DNA of 58,550 nt, from IMG/VR virus record IMGVR_UViG_3300007513_000047, positions 1 through 58,550 of that record. One strand, given 5' to 3'. Shown piece after piece: positions 39,096 through 48,116 of the stretch. The notes beneath the pieces were generated by a model, which was not told where the DNA came from, searched no databases, and worked only from the letters and a program-made list of their open reading frames with translations. Position 1 is the first letter of the stretch. Each line of letters begins with the position of its first letter. Position numbers and translations under genes: made by a program. The DNA is from a virus.

Positions 39096-39124
39096 ATTAT
39101 AACACAATATAGTAGTATTTATAA
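39096..39124 (-). promoter_or_regulatory. Promoter for uvsY; overlaps a TATAAATA box
   Basis: Minus strand TTATAA (39119-39124), 17-base spacer, TATAAT (39096-39101), with AAAACCCC upstream. TATAAATA at 39116-39123 overlaps the -35, so early and late polymerase could both use this spot. Confidence 0.6.
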
Positions 39125-39130
39125 GGGGTT

Positions 39131-39676
39131 TTAAGACTTGGTTGCTATGTCGTAGTATGAGAATCTAAATGATACATTAACTAGTGCTGGTTCTGCATCA
39201 GCACCAGATTCTAGTTCAATTGAACCTAATGCAATAGGAAATGCATCATGGAATCTAATATATCTGTTTGCGATATTTTTATTTGTGTTGATAACTAGTG
39301 TTATATCTGAGTATTGATTTAAGTCATTTGCAGTAGATTGTAAAACATTTGTACCTGATTTTGCAGTTCCGGTAAATGTTCCATACAATTCTGGATCACT
39401 TAAAGGAACTATAGAGTCTATCCAATTGTATATCTCTACAAAGTTCTGTAAGTCTTCGTCTACTAAGAATGATACTTCTAATGTATCGAATGATGCCTTA
39501 TCGCCTGGAAAGAAAGCTTCTAAACCAACACCAGCAGGTTGAACTGTTTCTCCAAACTGAACACCTGGTATGTTTACTGTTCTAACATAATATTCTACAG
39601 TAGGGACTTTATCTATTAGAAGTCTAAAGTTATTTTTATTTAGAATCGATTTGTTTATATCTGTTTTTATACCCAT
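39131..39676 (-). CDS. gp19-family tail tube-like protein
   Basis: A 181-residue relative of the T4 tail tube family, opening with NKNNFRLLIDKVPTVEYYVRTVNIPGVQFGE; the VNIPG turn and the later EVSFLVDEDLQNFVEIYNW are typical. The main tube gene is at 45525-46022, so this may be a second tube-like, tube-initiator or capping protein. A CATAAATA box ends 5 bases before the ATG, leaving a transcript with almost no leader. Confidence 0.75.
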   Translation of the reverse strand: MGIKTDINKSILNKNNFRLLIDKVPTVEYYVRTVNIPGVQFGETVQPAGVGLEAFFPGDKASFDTLEVSFLVDEDLQNFVEIYNWIDSIVPLSDPELYGTFTGTAKSGTNVLQSTANDLNQYSDITLVINTNKNIANRYIRFHDAFPIALGSIELESGADAEPALVNVSFRFSYYDIATKS

Positions 39677-39681
39677 GCTAC

Positions 39682-39689
39682 TATTTATG
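39682..39689 (-). promoter_or_regulatory. Late-type promoter box with near-leaderless spacing
   Basis: CATAAATA on the minus strand, 5 bases before the ATG of the tube-like gene. The same 5-base gap occurs before gp20. Confidence 0.5.
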
Positions 39690-39691
39690 CA

Positions 39692-39713
39692 AAAGGGGAC
39701 CGTAGTCCCCTTT
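39692..39713 (-). terminator. Rho-independent terminator
   Basis: Stem AAAGGGGAC/GTCCCCTTT with a 4-base loop and flanking T run, after the 71-residue gene (39732-39947). Confidence 0.85.
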
Positions 39714-39731
39714 CTTAGTTAATAAAAGTAT

Positions 39732-39947
39732 TTACTTCTCATTAACGAACTCATTCAACTGTCTAGCAGTCGCAATGACTTCTTCCGTAGAAACGAATTG
39801 GTCACCTAGTGCCCTTTTATCGTTTGGGAAGTTTTCATTGTGAATACCAATAGCCTCATTATCTCTGTAGAGGTTTCCTTCTAAGAGACCTTGTGCTTGG
39901 TTTAGTAAGTCGGCTCTGATTTCGAAGCCTGATTTTGGTTGTGACAT
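39732..39947 (-). CDS. Hypothetical protein, 71 aa
   Basis: A soluble Gln/Asn-rich small protein (MSQPKSGFEIRADLLNQAQGLLEGNLYRDNEAIGI...). It has AGGAGG before its ATG and a terminator after its stop, so it is transcribed on its own. Similar proteins recur near capsid genes of marine T4-like phages. Confidence 0.6.
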   Translation of the reverse strand: MSQPKSGFEIRADLLNQAQGLLEGNLYRDNEAIGIHNENFPNDKRALGDQFVSTEEVIATARQLNEFVNEK

Positions 39948-40013
39948 AATTTCCTCCTGTGTGTATGTGTGTTATGTCTGTATCTTAATGATACTTTATA
40001 TTTAGTGCATAAA

Positions 40014-40039
40014 AAAAGGGGTCTCGAAAGACCCCTTTT
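40014..40039 (-). terminator. Rho-independent terminator after gp23
   Basis: An 11-bp stem AAAAGGGGTCT/AGACCCCTTTT with a CGAA loop followed by a T run, 35 bases past the capsid gene stop. It limits capsid transcription to the head genes. Confidence 0.9.
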
Positions 40040-40074
40040 AACTTTGAACTGTAGTTCTACTACAATAGAGTTTC

Positions 40075-41379
40075 TTACATAATGTTAGAAACTACCATTT
40101 TTCTGTAGTATTGGTTAGTTCCATCAGTCGCAAGACCGTTAGCAGGTGTAGCACCTACGAATGGGTTTGAAACCATTCCGTATCTTGTTTTGAAACCGAT
40201 TTTAGGTTGGAAAGTATTTTCGCCAACAGCACGAACCATTTGTAATGGAACATATGGGCAATAGAACATACCAGCGTCATAAGGGTTAGTACCTCTATAA
40301 CCAACTGTCATGTAGTCTGCGCCAGCATATGGATCAACATATACTTTAACTCTTCCGTTAAGAACACCGGCGAAAGTATTGCCTGTGTCATCAACATTCA
40401 AGTTAGTGGAAAGTGCAGGTGCGTAATCTAATACACCAGCCATTGAAAGAGCAGATGCAACATCACTTGAGCAAAGGATAAAGTTACCTTTTCCTCTACG
40501 AGTTTCTTTTGCAATTGTGTTTGATTCTCTTTCGATTTGGAACAATAAACCTTTGAACTTCTCAACTGACCATCTTCCGTTAGCGTCAACATCTAAGTTG
40601 AAAGTACCAGCAGTTGCTGTTGCGGCTGCACCAGTTTTTGCTTGGTTGTTTACTTCCCTTACAACTTCTCTGTTAATCTCTGCAAGTATTTCACTTGAAA
40701 GAATGTTTGCTAACTCAGATTCAGCGTCAAGACCGTGGATTGCTTTTAAGTCTTGTGCAAGTTCTAGAGTGTATTCTGCTTTTAATGCTCTGGATACAGC
40801 AGTCACAGTTGATTTTTCAATTGTGAATGACATTTCAGCAAATGCGTTATTAGCGGCATCGCCTAATGCTTCAGCTGTAGCTGTGCTCATACCAGTAGAA
40901 GTAGCGTTTTGATACGCACTACCACCAGCAAATGGATCACCTTCTGGATCAGCATCAACACCAGCGTTGTCAGTGTTAGCTGCGGCTGAATGAGCAGTTC
41001 TCGGCTCATTAACACCCATAGCTTCTGAATTTGCTAATCTTGTACCTGAAGGGTAATCTTGGTATCTTGCTTTCATAGCGAAGATAAGTCCTGTAGGACC
41101 AGTCATTGGTTGAACACCACAAATGTCGTAAGCAACGAGATTTGGCATAGCTCTTCGAACTAGTGAAATTAGGATAGGATCCCAATTACTAATTCCAGTG
41201 CCAGTAGCATTTAAAGGTGCTGCTTCCTCAAGAGTTTGGCGGTCTTCTGCAAGTGCCTTCTCTTGGTTTTCTAGGATTACAGCAGTGACGGCTCTTTTGT
41301 AGTTGTCTTCGATTTTAGGTAAATCGGAGTGCTCTAGAATAGGGCTCCACTTTTCTTGTAAATTTTCTGATAAAAACAT
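40075..41379 (-). CDS. gp23: Major capsid protein gp23
   Basis: A 434-residue HK97-fold capsid subunit of T4 type. It shows the NATGTGISNWDPILISLVRR start, the VQPMTGPTGLIFAMKARY block and the VDPYAGADYMTVGYRG and YCPYVPLQMVRA end regions. LEE at 50-52 fits the prohead protease cleavage rule (Leu/Ile-x-Glu), so the first 52 residues should be removed by gp21. It is followed by a strong terminator. No gp24 copy is in the window. Confidence 0.97.
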   Translation of the reverse strand: MFLSENLQEKWSPILEHSDLPKIEDNYKRAVTAVILENQEKALAEDRQTLEEAAPLNATGTGISNWDPILISLVRRAMPNLVAYDICGVQPMTGPTGLIFAMKARYQDYPSGTRLANSEAMGVNEPRTAHSAAANTDNAGVDADPEGDPFAGGSAYQNATSTGMSTATAEALGDAANNAFAEMSFTIEKSTVTAVSRALKAEYTLELAQDLKAIHGLDAESELANILSSEILAEINREVVREVNNQAKTGAAATATAGTFNLDVDANGRWSVEKFKGLLFQIERESNTIAKETRRGKGNFILCSSDVASALSMAGVLDYAPALSTNLNVDDTGNTFAGVLNGRVKVYVDPYAGADYMTVGYRGTNPYDAGMFYCPYVPLQMVRAVGENTFQPKIGFKTRYGMVSNPFVGATPANGLATDGTNQYYRKMVVSNIM

Positions 41380-41397
41380 TTCTGATTTCCTTTAAAT

Positions 41398-42807
41398 TTA
41401 ACCTAATGGTTGTAGTTTACTAATTGCAGATGAATACTGAGTCATAGTAGGATCTAGAACAGTTTCTTCACTTGAAGTAAATTCACCAGTTCCTTCTTCT
41501 ACTCTCGTTTCTTCTGCGATGTCTTCTTCTTTTGGAAAGTAAGCATTCTTAAGTTCTTCAACTTTATCACTAAAGTCTTCAGCACTTGTGAAGTCTACAC
41601 CTTCTGCAAGAGAAACCATCTTCTCTGTTTGTGATTCAGTTAGGTCATTACATGCCTCTCTAATCACATTGCCTCTTTTGAGTTGGTCGTTCTCAGCAAC
41701 TACATCCATATTCTTCTGGACTTCACTGTCGAGTTTTTCTTCCATCTCATCAAGACGATTTGCGAGTTCATCAATAACATTGTACTTATCTTCTGGAACT
41801 TCAACATAATGTTCTACGAACAATGTTTTAAGTCCTTCGATGAAGTTATCTGTCATTTCTGACCTCAAACCTCTTTCGATTGCAAGTTCGTTTTCTTTCG
41901 TCCACTCTTCTGCACAATAGGATAGATATTTGTCAACGGCCTCTGCGAGGTCTTCTTTGACTTTATCTACTGAGGTTTCTAAATTCTTCTCGTAAGTTGT
42001 TTCTAATTCTTCTTTGATTTCAGCAACTTTTGAAGATACAGCGGCTTTGAAGATAGTTCTTGCTTTCTCAGAATTTTCTTCTGATAGTTCAAGTGCTTCT
42101 GAGATTTTCTCTAGGTCGTCTTCTATTTCCATCTCAACTAACTCAGACTCAACTTCTGTAGACTCTTTAGTAGTTTTCTTTTCATCAACTTCTTCTTCGT
42201 CTTCATCATCTTCGTCTTCGTCTTCTTCTTCGTCACCTTCGTCTTCTTCTTTAGCTACTTTTTCTTCAAGCTTCGAATAAGTTTCTGCAACTGTTTCTTC
42301 GTCTGAACCCTTTAAGAATTCTACGATATTTCTTGCAATTTCTGCTTTAGTCAAGGATTCGTCAACCTCTTGAGTTTCGTCCTCAGACTGTACCATTTCT
42401 GAATACATAGTCTGTAAGTCTTCTTTACTCATATCCTTCATAGTGTTGACCATAGCCTTGATTGTTTGCATTTTGGAAGGAGCTTCTTCAGCGATTGTAT
42501 CTTCTGAATCTTTATCTTCTTCCTCTTTTACTTTTTTCAACTTAGGTTGCTTCTCGGCAGGAGCTTCCCCTTTCTGTTGAGCGTCACCACTCACTTCTTT
42601 GGTTCCTTTCTCTGCACTTTTAATAGATGCAACTGCTTTGTCAACAGGATTTTCTTCTGGTTTGACGACTTCACCTTTACCACTTTCAATTTTAGCGGCA
42701 TCAGATGAACCTTGCTTAACAGGTTTTGAGTCACCTTTTTGAGCTTTAGAATCTGGCTGAAGAGCCTCTTCTATTGCCTGTTCTAGGTTTTTTTCTAAAT
42801 CTGCCAT
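41398..42807 (-). CDS. gp22: Prohead core scaffold gp22, long acidic version
   Basis: A 469-residue scaffold protein. The N-terminal half is low-complexity and strongly acidic (many Glu/Asp runs and Lys/Ser stretches), while the C-terminal half is helical (EAVDKYLSYCAEEWTKENELAIERG), as in gp22. T4 gp22 is about 269 residues, so this one is unusually long. Multiple Leu/Ile-x-Glu sites are available for gp21. A late box stands upstream at 42843-42850. Confidence 0.85.
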   Translation of the reverse strand: MADLEKNLEQAIEEALQPDSKAQKGDSKPVKQGSSDAAKIESGKGEVVKPEENPVDKAVASIKSAEKGTKEVSGDAQQKGEAPAEKQPKLKKVKEEEDKDSEDTIAEEAPSKMQTIKAMVNTMKDMSKEDLQTMYSEMVQSEDETQEVDESLTKAEIARNIVEFLKGSDEETVAETYSKLEEKVAKEEDEGDEEEDEDEDDEDEEEVDEKKTTKESTEVESELVEMEIEDDLEKISEALELSEENSEKARTIFKAAVSSKVAEIKEELETTYEKNLETSVDKVKEDLAEAVDKYLSYCAEEWTKENELAIERGLRSEMTDNFIEGLKTLFVEHYVEVPEDKYNVIDELANRLDEMEEKLDSEVQKNMDVVAENDQLKRGNVIREACNDLTESQTEKMVSLAEGVDFTSAEDFSDKVEELKNAYFPKEEDIAEETRVEEGTGEFTSSEETVLDPTMTQYSSAISKLQPLG

Positions 42808-42842
42808 TTGTTTCTCCTGTTTGAGTTTTAGCTTAACTCTTT

Positions 42843-42850
42843 TATTTATA
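42843..42850 (-). promoter_or_regulatory. Late promoter box for gp22-gp23
   Basis: Perfect TATAAATA on the minus strand in the gap between gp21 and gp22, 35 bases before the gp22 ATG, which has CAGGAG. Confidence 0.6.
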
Positions 42851-42852
42851 TA

Positions 42853-43506
42853 TTATAGGTTCTCTACGAACTTTTTCCATAAAATTAATTTGGTTTCTTC
42901 AAGTTTATTAAGCCTTGCAGCTTTTAAATCTTTCTGCATTTGTTCGGCGTCTTGTGCTTTAAGAATACCAGATTCATAGACCCACTCTACTCCTTCCATG
43001 ATGCCTTCTACGAAAGCCTCTGGAGCGGAAGGGTCTGCAACGATATCAGCGGCAGTTGCCAATTGAAAATCGTCTTTAACATATTGAGCACCACCTCGTT
43101 GTTCTAGTGAACCTAGACCACGAGAAGATACTCCTAGTTTTGCACCGTCATTAATCAGATTTCTTACAATCTGACCGTTTGGTGTTGATAAAATCTTTGC
43201 TCTCCCCATGAAGTTATTACCATCTTCTTCTAGTTTGGTAATCATGTGAGATACTTTGTCTAAATTGATTGTTGGACCGTCTGGATGTCCCAACTCACCG
43301 AATGCTCTGTCTTTTTTTACGAACTCTTTTACATATCGGTTTACTTCTTTTGCCATTACGGCTTTAGGGTATACACGACCATTTCTGTTTTTTATTTCTG
43401 CCTGCATGAATACTCCTTCTATGAAGTATTCTTTTTCACCCTTTTCGTTCTCTTCGACTATTACAGGTGCGACTTGATAGTCTGTAAATTCTGATATTAA
43501 TTTCAT
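42853..43506 (-). CDS. gp21: Prohead protease gp21
   Basis: A 217-residue serine protease of the gp21 family. The EKEYFIEGVFMQAEIKNRNGRVYPK start, FGELGHPDG with the catalytic His and SSRGLGSLE with the active-site Ser are visible. It cleaves scaffold and capsid proteins during head maturation. It overlaps the 102-residue gene by 4 bases. Confidence 0.94.
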   Translation of the reverse strand: MKLISEFTDYQVAPVIVEENEKGEKEYFIEGVFMQAEIKNRNGRVYPKAVMAKEVNRYVKEFVKKDRAFGELGHPDGPTINLDKVSHMITKLEEDGNNFMGRAKILSTPNGQIVRNLINDGAKLGVSSRGLGSLEQRGGAQYVKDDFQLATAADIVADPSAPEAFVEGIMEGVEWVYESGILKAQDAEQMQKDLKAARLNKLEETKLILWKKFVENL

Positions 43507-43811
43507 GTATTTGACTCCCTAATTACTGTTAGTATATCATGTTTTGAGATGTCTTCTTCACCCATCTGTCTAATTACATTCTTAATATTCTTCATCTCTT
43601 TCTCAGCAGCCTTCATATTTATATATGGGTCTCCCATTGAAACACCATCTATATAGACATGAACTTTGCCTCGTTTATCCTCTCCGAACCTTATGTCGAG
43701 AGTTTTGCCGGCGACCTTTTGAGTCTCCTTCTTAACTTCTTTCTGGTCACGAGGAAATTTAAACTTTGCCTCATTCAGAATCGTTATTATCTGTTCCCAA
43801 GTCTTCGCCAT
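43503..43811 (-). CDS. Head-associated protein, 102 aa
   Basis: A basic protein (MAKTWEQIITILNEAKFKFPRDQ...) between gp67 and gp21, the place held by gp68 in T4. The middle (GKVHVYIDGVSMGDPYINMKAAEKEM) looks beta-alpha. It may be the gp68 counterpart; similarity is not visible by eye. A late box lies inside it (43616-43623). Confidence 0.55.
   Translation of the reverse strand: MAKTWEQIITILNEAKFKFPRDQKEVKKETQKVAGKTLDIRFGEDKRGKVHVYIDGVSMGDPYINMKAAEKEMKNIKNVIRQMGEEDISKHDILTVIRESNT
43616..43623 (-). promoter_or_regulatory. Late promoter box upstream of gp21
   Basis: Perfect TATAAATA on the minus strand, inside the 102-residue gene and 110 bases before gp21. Confidence 0.5.
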
Positions 43812-43956
43812 TGTTCCAATCTACTGACATTTCAACTCTTTTCATGTCGACAGCGTCAGCAGCCTTTTGTTTGATGCCTTGATTTATAGTTTCTCGTGCA
43901 TCGTTTAATTTACCAGATTCAATCTGGTCTACTATCTGTTTACTAATTTCTGACAT
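43771..43956 (-). CDS. gp67: Prohead core protein gp67-like
   Basis: A 61-residue helical protein (MSEISKQIVDQIESGKLNDARETINQG..., acidic tail ending NNDSE) just after gp20, the T4 position of gene 67, with a similar helical-then-acidic layout. It overlaps gp20 by one base and the 102-residue gene by 41. Confidence 0.65.
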   Translation of the reverse strand: MSEISKQIVDQIESGKLNDARETINQGIKQKAADAVDMKRVEMSVDWNNGEDLGTDNNDSE

Positions 43957-45482
43957 TAGAATTCATCTCCTTCTTCTTCACTATGTCCCTCACTATCCAT
44001 TTCGCCTTGTATTCTAGCGATATCGTCTTCTGAGAAACGAAGTATATGTTTTCTGATATATTCATCAGAAAAATACTTACCAACAAATGATTCTGCCTGT
44101 GAAAGAGTATCTAATCTTTCTCTGATAATTTCTCCCTCTTTCAATTCTTGGAAGTGATTATCTGTCGCAAAATCATAATATATAAAATCTTTAAATGCAT
44201 CGAACTCTTCTCCTGACACAATGTTTTTCAATATCATTTGTGTTCTGAGTAAATCTGTAAAGAGTCTTGCAAACTTAGTCTGTAATCTCTTTGTGAACTT
44301 ATTAAACTTAAGTTCATCTCTAGATATCTCAGATGCCCTACCCATATTGAAACCATTATCAGCTTCAAGTCTTGAGATAGGTACATTTAGAGAACGATAC
44401 AACTTCTTCTTGAAGTATTCTATATCTTCTATCTCTGAAAGATTCATGCCACCTGGAAGAGTTTCAATCTGAGTTCCTCGACCTCCCTCTCTTCTAGGTA
44501 ACCAGAAATCTTCCAACATTGACATGTGGCGTCTATCATCTTTGATTTCGCCTGTATCTGCATTATAAACAAGTTTATTTCTATACTTGTTCATAGTATC
44601 TGCAAGATACTGTTCTGCCTTTGCCTTTGGAAGGTTTCCTACATCAATGTAGAAAATTCTTCTTTCTGGTGCCCTTGAAATCCTATAGATAACAAGTGCA
44701 TCTTCCATCATTGATAACTGATTCGCAGTCTTCAATGCTTTGTGTAAGTAACCTATGACTACATTCTTAGTGTAATCTAACATACCAGAAGTTGTATAAC
44801 TTACTGCCTCTGGTGCGATTCTTACTGTAGAGCCTTCACTGGCACTACCTTTATCGAAACCTTTATCGCTGAAGATATAAAACTCTTCAACTTTCTTTAT
44901 TATATCAATCTTGGTTTTAGCGTCTTTCTCTTTCTCGACATTTCTAACCTTCTTGATTTTCAAGGGGTCGACATTTCTTATATCAACCATACCTTGCTGT
45001 GGTCTTTTACTGTCAACGACTTTATGGAAATAAATCCTGCCGTCAACATACCACTTTCGGAATAGTTCATGAGAATTTTGATGAAATTTCATTAAGGAGA
45101 GAATCCCCTTAAATTCGTCATGCATCTTGGTTTTGATGCTGTCTGACAATTCTACATCTCTTAAGTCTAATGAGACTATTCTATCTTGGGTATCTGAAAC
45201 TATACATTCATTTACTATATCTTCGATAGCAATATCACATTCTGGAACCAGAGATGTTTCACGGTATCTTGTAATGAGTGCGACCTCATTCTTGATACCG
45301 CCTTCCATATCAATATAGGAACCATATGCTCCACCTGATATGAAACCACCTGGTGCTTGTTGGATAATGGGAGTTCCATCATCCTCAACAGGTGCAACAA
45401 AAGAAGCCGCTGACTTCTTTGCTACATCTTTTACTCTTAACTCGTCTTTCTTACGAGTGATTTCAAACCCAAAAATTTCCAT
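43956..45482 (-). CDS. gp20: Portal protein gp20
   Basis: A 508-residue portal. Typical blocks are DIAIEDIVNECIVSD, YVDGRIYFHKVVD, RRIFYIDVGNLPKAKAEQYL and NMGRASEISRDELKFNKF. It forms the dodecameric ring at the head vertex through which DNA is pumped by gp17. A TATAAATA box ends 5 bases before its ATG. Confidence 0.95.
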   Translation of the reverse strand: MEIFGFEITRKKDELRVKDVAKKSAASFVAPVEDDGTPIIQQAPGGFISGGAYGSYIDMEGGIKNEVALITRYRETSLVPECDIAIEDIVNECIVSDTQDRIVSLDLRDVELSDSIKTKMHDEFKGILSLMKFHQNSHELFRKWYVDGRIYFHKVVDSKRPQQGMVDIRNVDPLKIKKVRNVEKEKDAKTKIDIIKKVEEFYIFSDKGFDKGSASEGSTVRIAPEAVSYTTSGMLDYTKNVVIGYLHKALKTANQLSMMEDALVIYRISRAPERRIFYIDVGNLPKAKAEQYLADTMNKYRNKLVYNADTGEIKDDRRHMSMLEDFWLPRREGGRGTQIETLPGGMNLSEIEDIEYFKKKLYRSLNVPISRLEADNGFNMGRASEISRDELKFNKFTKRLQTKFARLFTDLLRTQMILKNIVSGEEFDAFKDFIYYDFATDNHFQELKEGEIIRERLDTLSQAESFVGKYFSDEYIRKHILRFSEDDIARIQGEMDSEGHSEEEGDEF

Positions 45483-45487
45483 AATAA

Positions 45488-45495
45488 TATTTATA
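45488..45495 (-). promoter_or_regulatory. Late promoter box directly before gp20
   Basis: Perfect TATAAATA, 5 bases from the gp20 ATG; it overlaps a hairpin. A T4-type start would fall at or next to the ATG. Confidence 0.55.
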
Positions 45496-45516
45496 ACTCC
45501 CTAAAGGGGGAGTTAT
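45493..45516 (-). terminator. Hairpin between gp19 and gp20
   Basis: A 9-bp stem ATAACTCCC/GGGAGTTAT with a 6-base loop, after the gp19 stop. The T run is poor, so it may attenuate rather than end transcription. Confidence 0.45.
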
Positions 45517-45524
45517 TCACTAAA

Positions 45525-46022
45525 TTAAAGGACTCTTTCCCAATGAGAATACTGGAATTCAACATCAAAGGTCTCCAATGCATCGACTGTCTCATATGAT
45601 AAGTCAATAGCACCTATAGAGGTTGGAAACATGTTAAAGAATTCGTATCTCGCAAGAACTGAGTCGTCTTTATTTAATTGTTCAACAAATGCTCTGTCTA
45701 CTAAGTAGTCTAATGAAGTCATACCTTCACCACTGTCTAATTCTTGGATATCTGTTTGCCAAGACTCTAAGGCAGTTCTTGATGAAAATTCTACATCATT
45801 AATAATCGTCACGGTCCAAGGTTCAAATGTTCTATCTCCTGCGAGTTTTAGAATATGTCCTCTGAACTGTTGTTCAACTACACCTACAGTAGCAGCAGGA
45901 ATTTGTGCAGACTGACATAAGAATTCAATCTTATTGCCTGTTCTAGGTATAAAAACTCTAAAACGGTTTGCTCTAGGGCCTCCGCCGAGTAATTGTGCTT
46001 TAAATTGGTCTATACTTGCCAT
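45525..46022 (-). CDS. gp19: Tail tube protein gp19
   Basis: A 165-residue tube subunit: IDQFKAQLLGGGPRANRFRVFIPR at the start, SAQIPAATVGVVEQQFRG in the middle and an ALETFDVEFQYSHWERV end. It directly follows gp18, as in T4. Confidence 0.95.
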   Translation of the reverse strand: MASIDQFKAQLLGGGPRANRFRVFIPRTGNKIEFLCQSAQIPAATVGVVEQQFRGHILKLAGDRTFEPWTVTIINDVEFSSRTALESWQTDIQELDSGEGMTSLDYLVDRAFVEQLNKDDSVLARYEFFNMFPTSIGAIDLSYETVDALETFDVEFQYSHWERVL

Positions 46023-46035
46023 TTACTTATACTCC

Positions 46036-48039
46036 TTAAACTGCGCCGTAAATTTCTTCGAACTGAACACCACTCTTAGCGGCGACAAAGTTCAATGTTA
46101 TGTAGTTAATTGATTTAGTTGGTTTCAAGAATATTGAACAAACGAATTCGTTTCTATCTTGAACAGCATCTGTATTGTTTGTTTCGTCACAAACAACTGA
46201 GAAGTCTATTAGACCTCTTCTGTTCTTAACATCTCTTAAGAAAGGTTCTACAGCAGCCCTAAATTGTGCCCTTGTAAATGAATCGTTGAATTCGAACAAT
46301 TGAGCCTTAGCGGCAGTTGAAATAGCCTTTTCTAAAGTGATGAATAATCTTCTTACATTGATTCTATCAAATGCAGAAGGTGAACTTAATGCAGTCTTGT
46401 CTCCAAATAGTACAGTTCCTTGTCCAGGAAATGTGACTATTGGGTTAATTCTTGCACGATACAAGTCATCTCTTGATGCCTGTTTCGGATTAAACGCAAG
46501 TTTAGTAATACCCATGTATTGTCCTCTTGCGAATCCAGCAGGTGAATACCATGGGTCTTGCAGTAAGTCTGCTCTTGCCATGATGCCTGCGGTGTGTCCG
46601 TTACCTGGAATCCAACAGTATTTGTCGTTGTATCTTTCGTATTGGTATACCCAACCACTATCTAGAACACAATATGAACTAGAAGTCACTGATGCGAAAT
46701 CTGCTTTAACATTAGTTGCCTGAGTTGATTCGGAAGATACATTTACTACGGATGCTCTTCTTGGCGAAGCAACTACCATGCAATCTTTTCTTGCTTCTGC
46801 AATTAAGATAGCACTGTTTACTATACTGTTATGGTCTGCAACTGTATCTTGTGCGGACTCTGAACCACCCCCAGCATCAGTAGATGTTGAACCTACGATG
46901 AGGAAAGAGATGTCGATTAACTCGCCATCTGCAAAGTGTTTATCCCATGCATCTGTTTTTTGACCAACAGTTGGGTTTGCCCTACCATCTGCACCACCAC
47001 TTAATGATGATAACTCAGGTAAAGCGGGTCTGCCAAACGCAGTTCCTACTGCGGTTGCCATTGTTCTATGTTCAGCAGCACTTGCCAACATTGCTGTTGA
47101 GTGTCCTGACCAATAGACATATTTTGAATCTCTTTCGATTACATCTCTATAATAATTAGAGTTACCAACACTGTCATTAGCGTCTGTAGCCAACGAGCAG
47201 AAACCATGAGCTTCTAATACTGTGCCCTTTGTACCTGTTATTGCACCGTCTTCGTCTATTACGACAACATGAACTTCGTCATTTACAGCGCCAATCAATG
47301 TTGCGTGAGCAGATGTTCCTGGTGCCTTGTCGAATAATGCGTAGTGTTCCCAATATCTGTCTACAGCTGAATTATCAGCGACAGCAGCTACTAGGCCTGT
47401 GCCAGCAGGTTGGTTTAAAGCTTCGATAGTTAAGTTATGAGAGGAAATTGCCGTAATCTTATATAGATTAGTGTGAGCTGCGAACTTAATGATATCTCCA
47501 ACAACAAACAAAGCGCCATTATCAACTGTGACAGTTGTTGCCCCAATTGCGTAATTTGAACTATTGTTTATTAAAGATGCGTTATCATTATAGTAAGCGT
47601 CACTAGATGCACAAACTGAAACTTTAAGAGAGTTTCCTAAAGTGCCTGCGAATCTAGATGTCCATTTTCCTACTGTACCTGCACTACCACCACTTTTGAA
47701 AGTATTTGTGTAATCATCAGAGTGTTTTAATAATGTTGCGCCGTTCCCACTAGCGTTAGCTGAGAATAATCCAGTGTTAGATATTCTTACAACACTTAAT
47801 GAAGAACCATATCTCAAGAAAGATTCTGCTGAATAGAAGTCTTCGGCTCCAGCGTCTGTATTAGCCGGTTGGAAAAATTCATCAACTAACTGTTGTCCGT
47901 CTGAAACTGTTTTTACTTCATCAACAGGACCCCATTGGAATAAGCCAGCGAAAGCCCCTCTTGTTGAGGATACTGCTGGGACAACATTCGATAAGTCAAT
48001 CTCTTTGACTTGAACGCCTGGTGAAACTTGAAATGCCAT
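46036..48039 (-). CDS. gp18: Tail sheath protein gp18
   Basis: A 667-residue contractile sheath subunit: FQVSPGVQVKEIDLSNVVPAV at the start and PWYSPAGFARG, IVTFPGQGTVLFGDKT and NVRRLFITLEKAISTAAK near the end, all standard. Length matches T4 gp18 (659). A late box is 51 bases upstream. Confidence 0.96.
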   Translation of the reverse strand: MAFQVSPGVQVKEIDLSNVVPAVSSTRGAFAGLFQWGPVDEVKTVSDGQQLVDEFFQPANTDAGAEDFYSAESFLRYGSSLSVVRISNTGLFSANASGNGATLLKHSDDYTNTFKSGGSAGTVGKWTSRFAGTLGNSLKVSVCASSDAYYNDNASLINNSSNYAIGATTVTVDNGALFVVGDIIKFAAHTNLYKITAISSHNLTIEALNQPAGTGLVAAVADNSAVDRYWEHYALFDKAPGTSAHATLIGAVNDEVHVVVIDEDGAITGTKGTVLEAHGFCSLATDANDSVGNSNYYRDVIERDSKYVYWSGHSTAMLASAAEHRTMATAVGTAFGRPALPELSSLSGGADGRANPTVGQKTDAWDKHFADGELIDISFLIVGSTSTDAGGGSESAQDTVADHNSIVNSAILIAEARKDCMVVASPRRASVVNVSSESTQATNVKADFASVTSSSYCVLDSGWVYQYERYNDKYCWIPGNGHTAGIMARADLLQDPWYSPAGFARGQYMGITKLAFNPKQASRDDLYRARINPIVTFPGQGTVLFGDKTALSSPSAFDRINVRRLFITLEKAISTAAKAQLFEFNDSFTRAQFRAAVEPFLRDVKNRRGLIDFSVVCDETNNTDAVQDRNEFVCSIFLKPTKSINYITLNFVAAKSGVQFEEIYGAV

Positions 48040-48089
48040 ACTTTTCTCCTGTTAATGTATTTTTACATTGTAAAAGTTGTTTACACTTT

Positions 48090-48097
48090 TATTTATA
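48090..48097 (-). promoter_or_regulatory. Late promoter box for gp18
   Basis: Perfect TATAAATA on the minus strand in the gap between gp17 and gp18, with an AGGAG ribosome site before the gp18 ATG. Confidence 0.6.
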
Positions 48098-48116
48098 TAT
48101 TTTATTTATCTAAGAA

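Noticed and set aside
42014-42280. Plus-strand Ser-rich open frame opposite gp22
   Set aside because: It is the complement of gp22's Glu/Asp runs; no ribosome site and no family.
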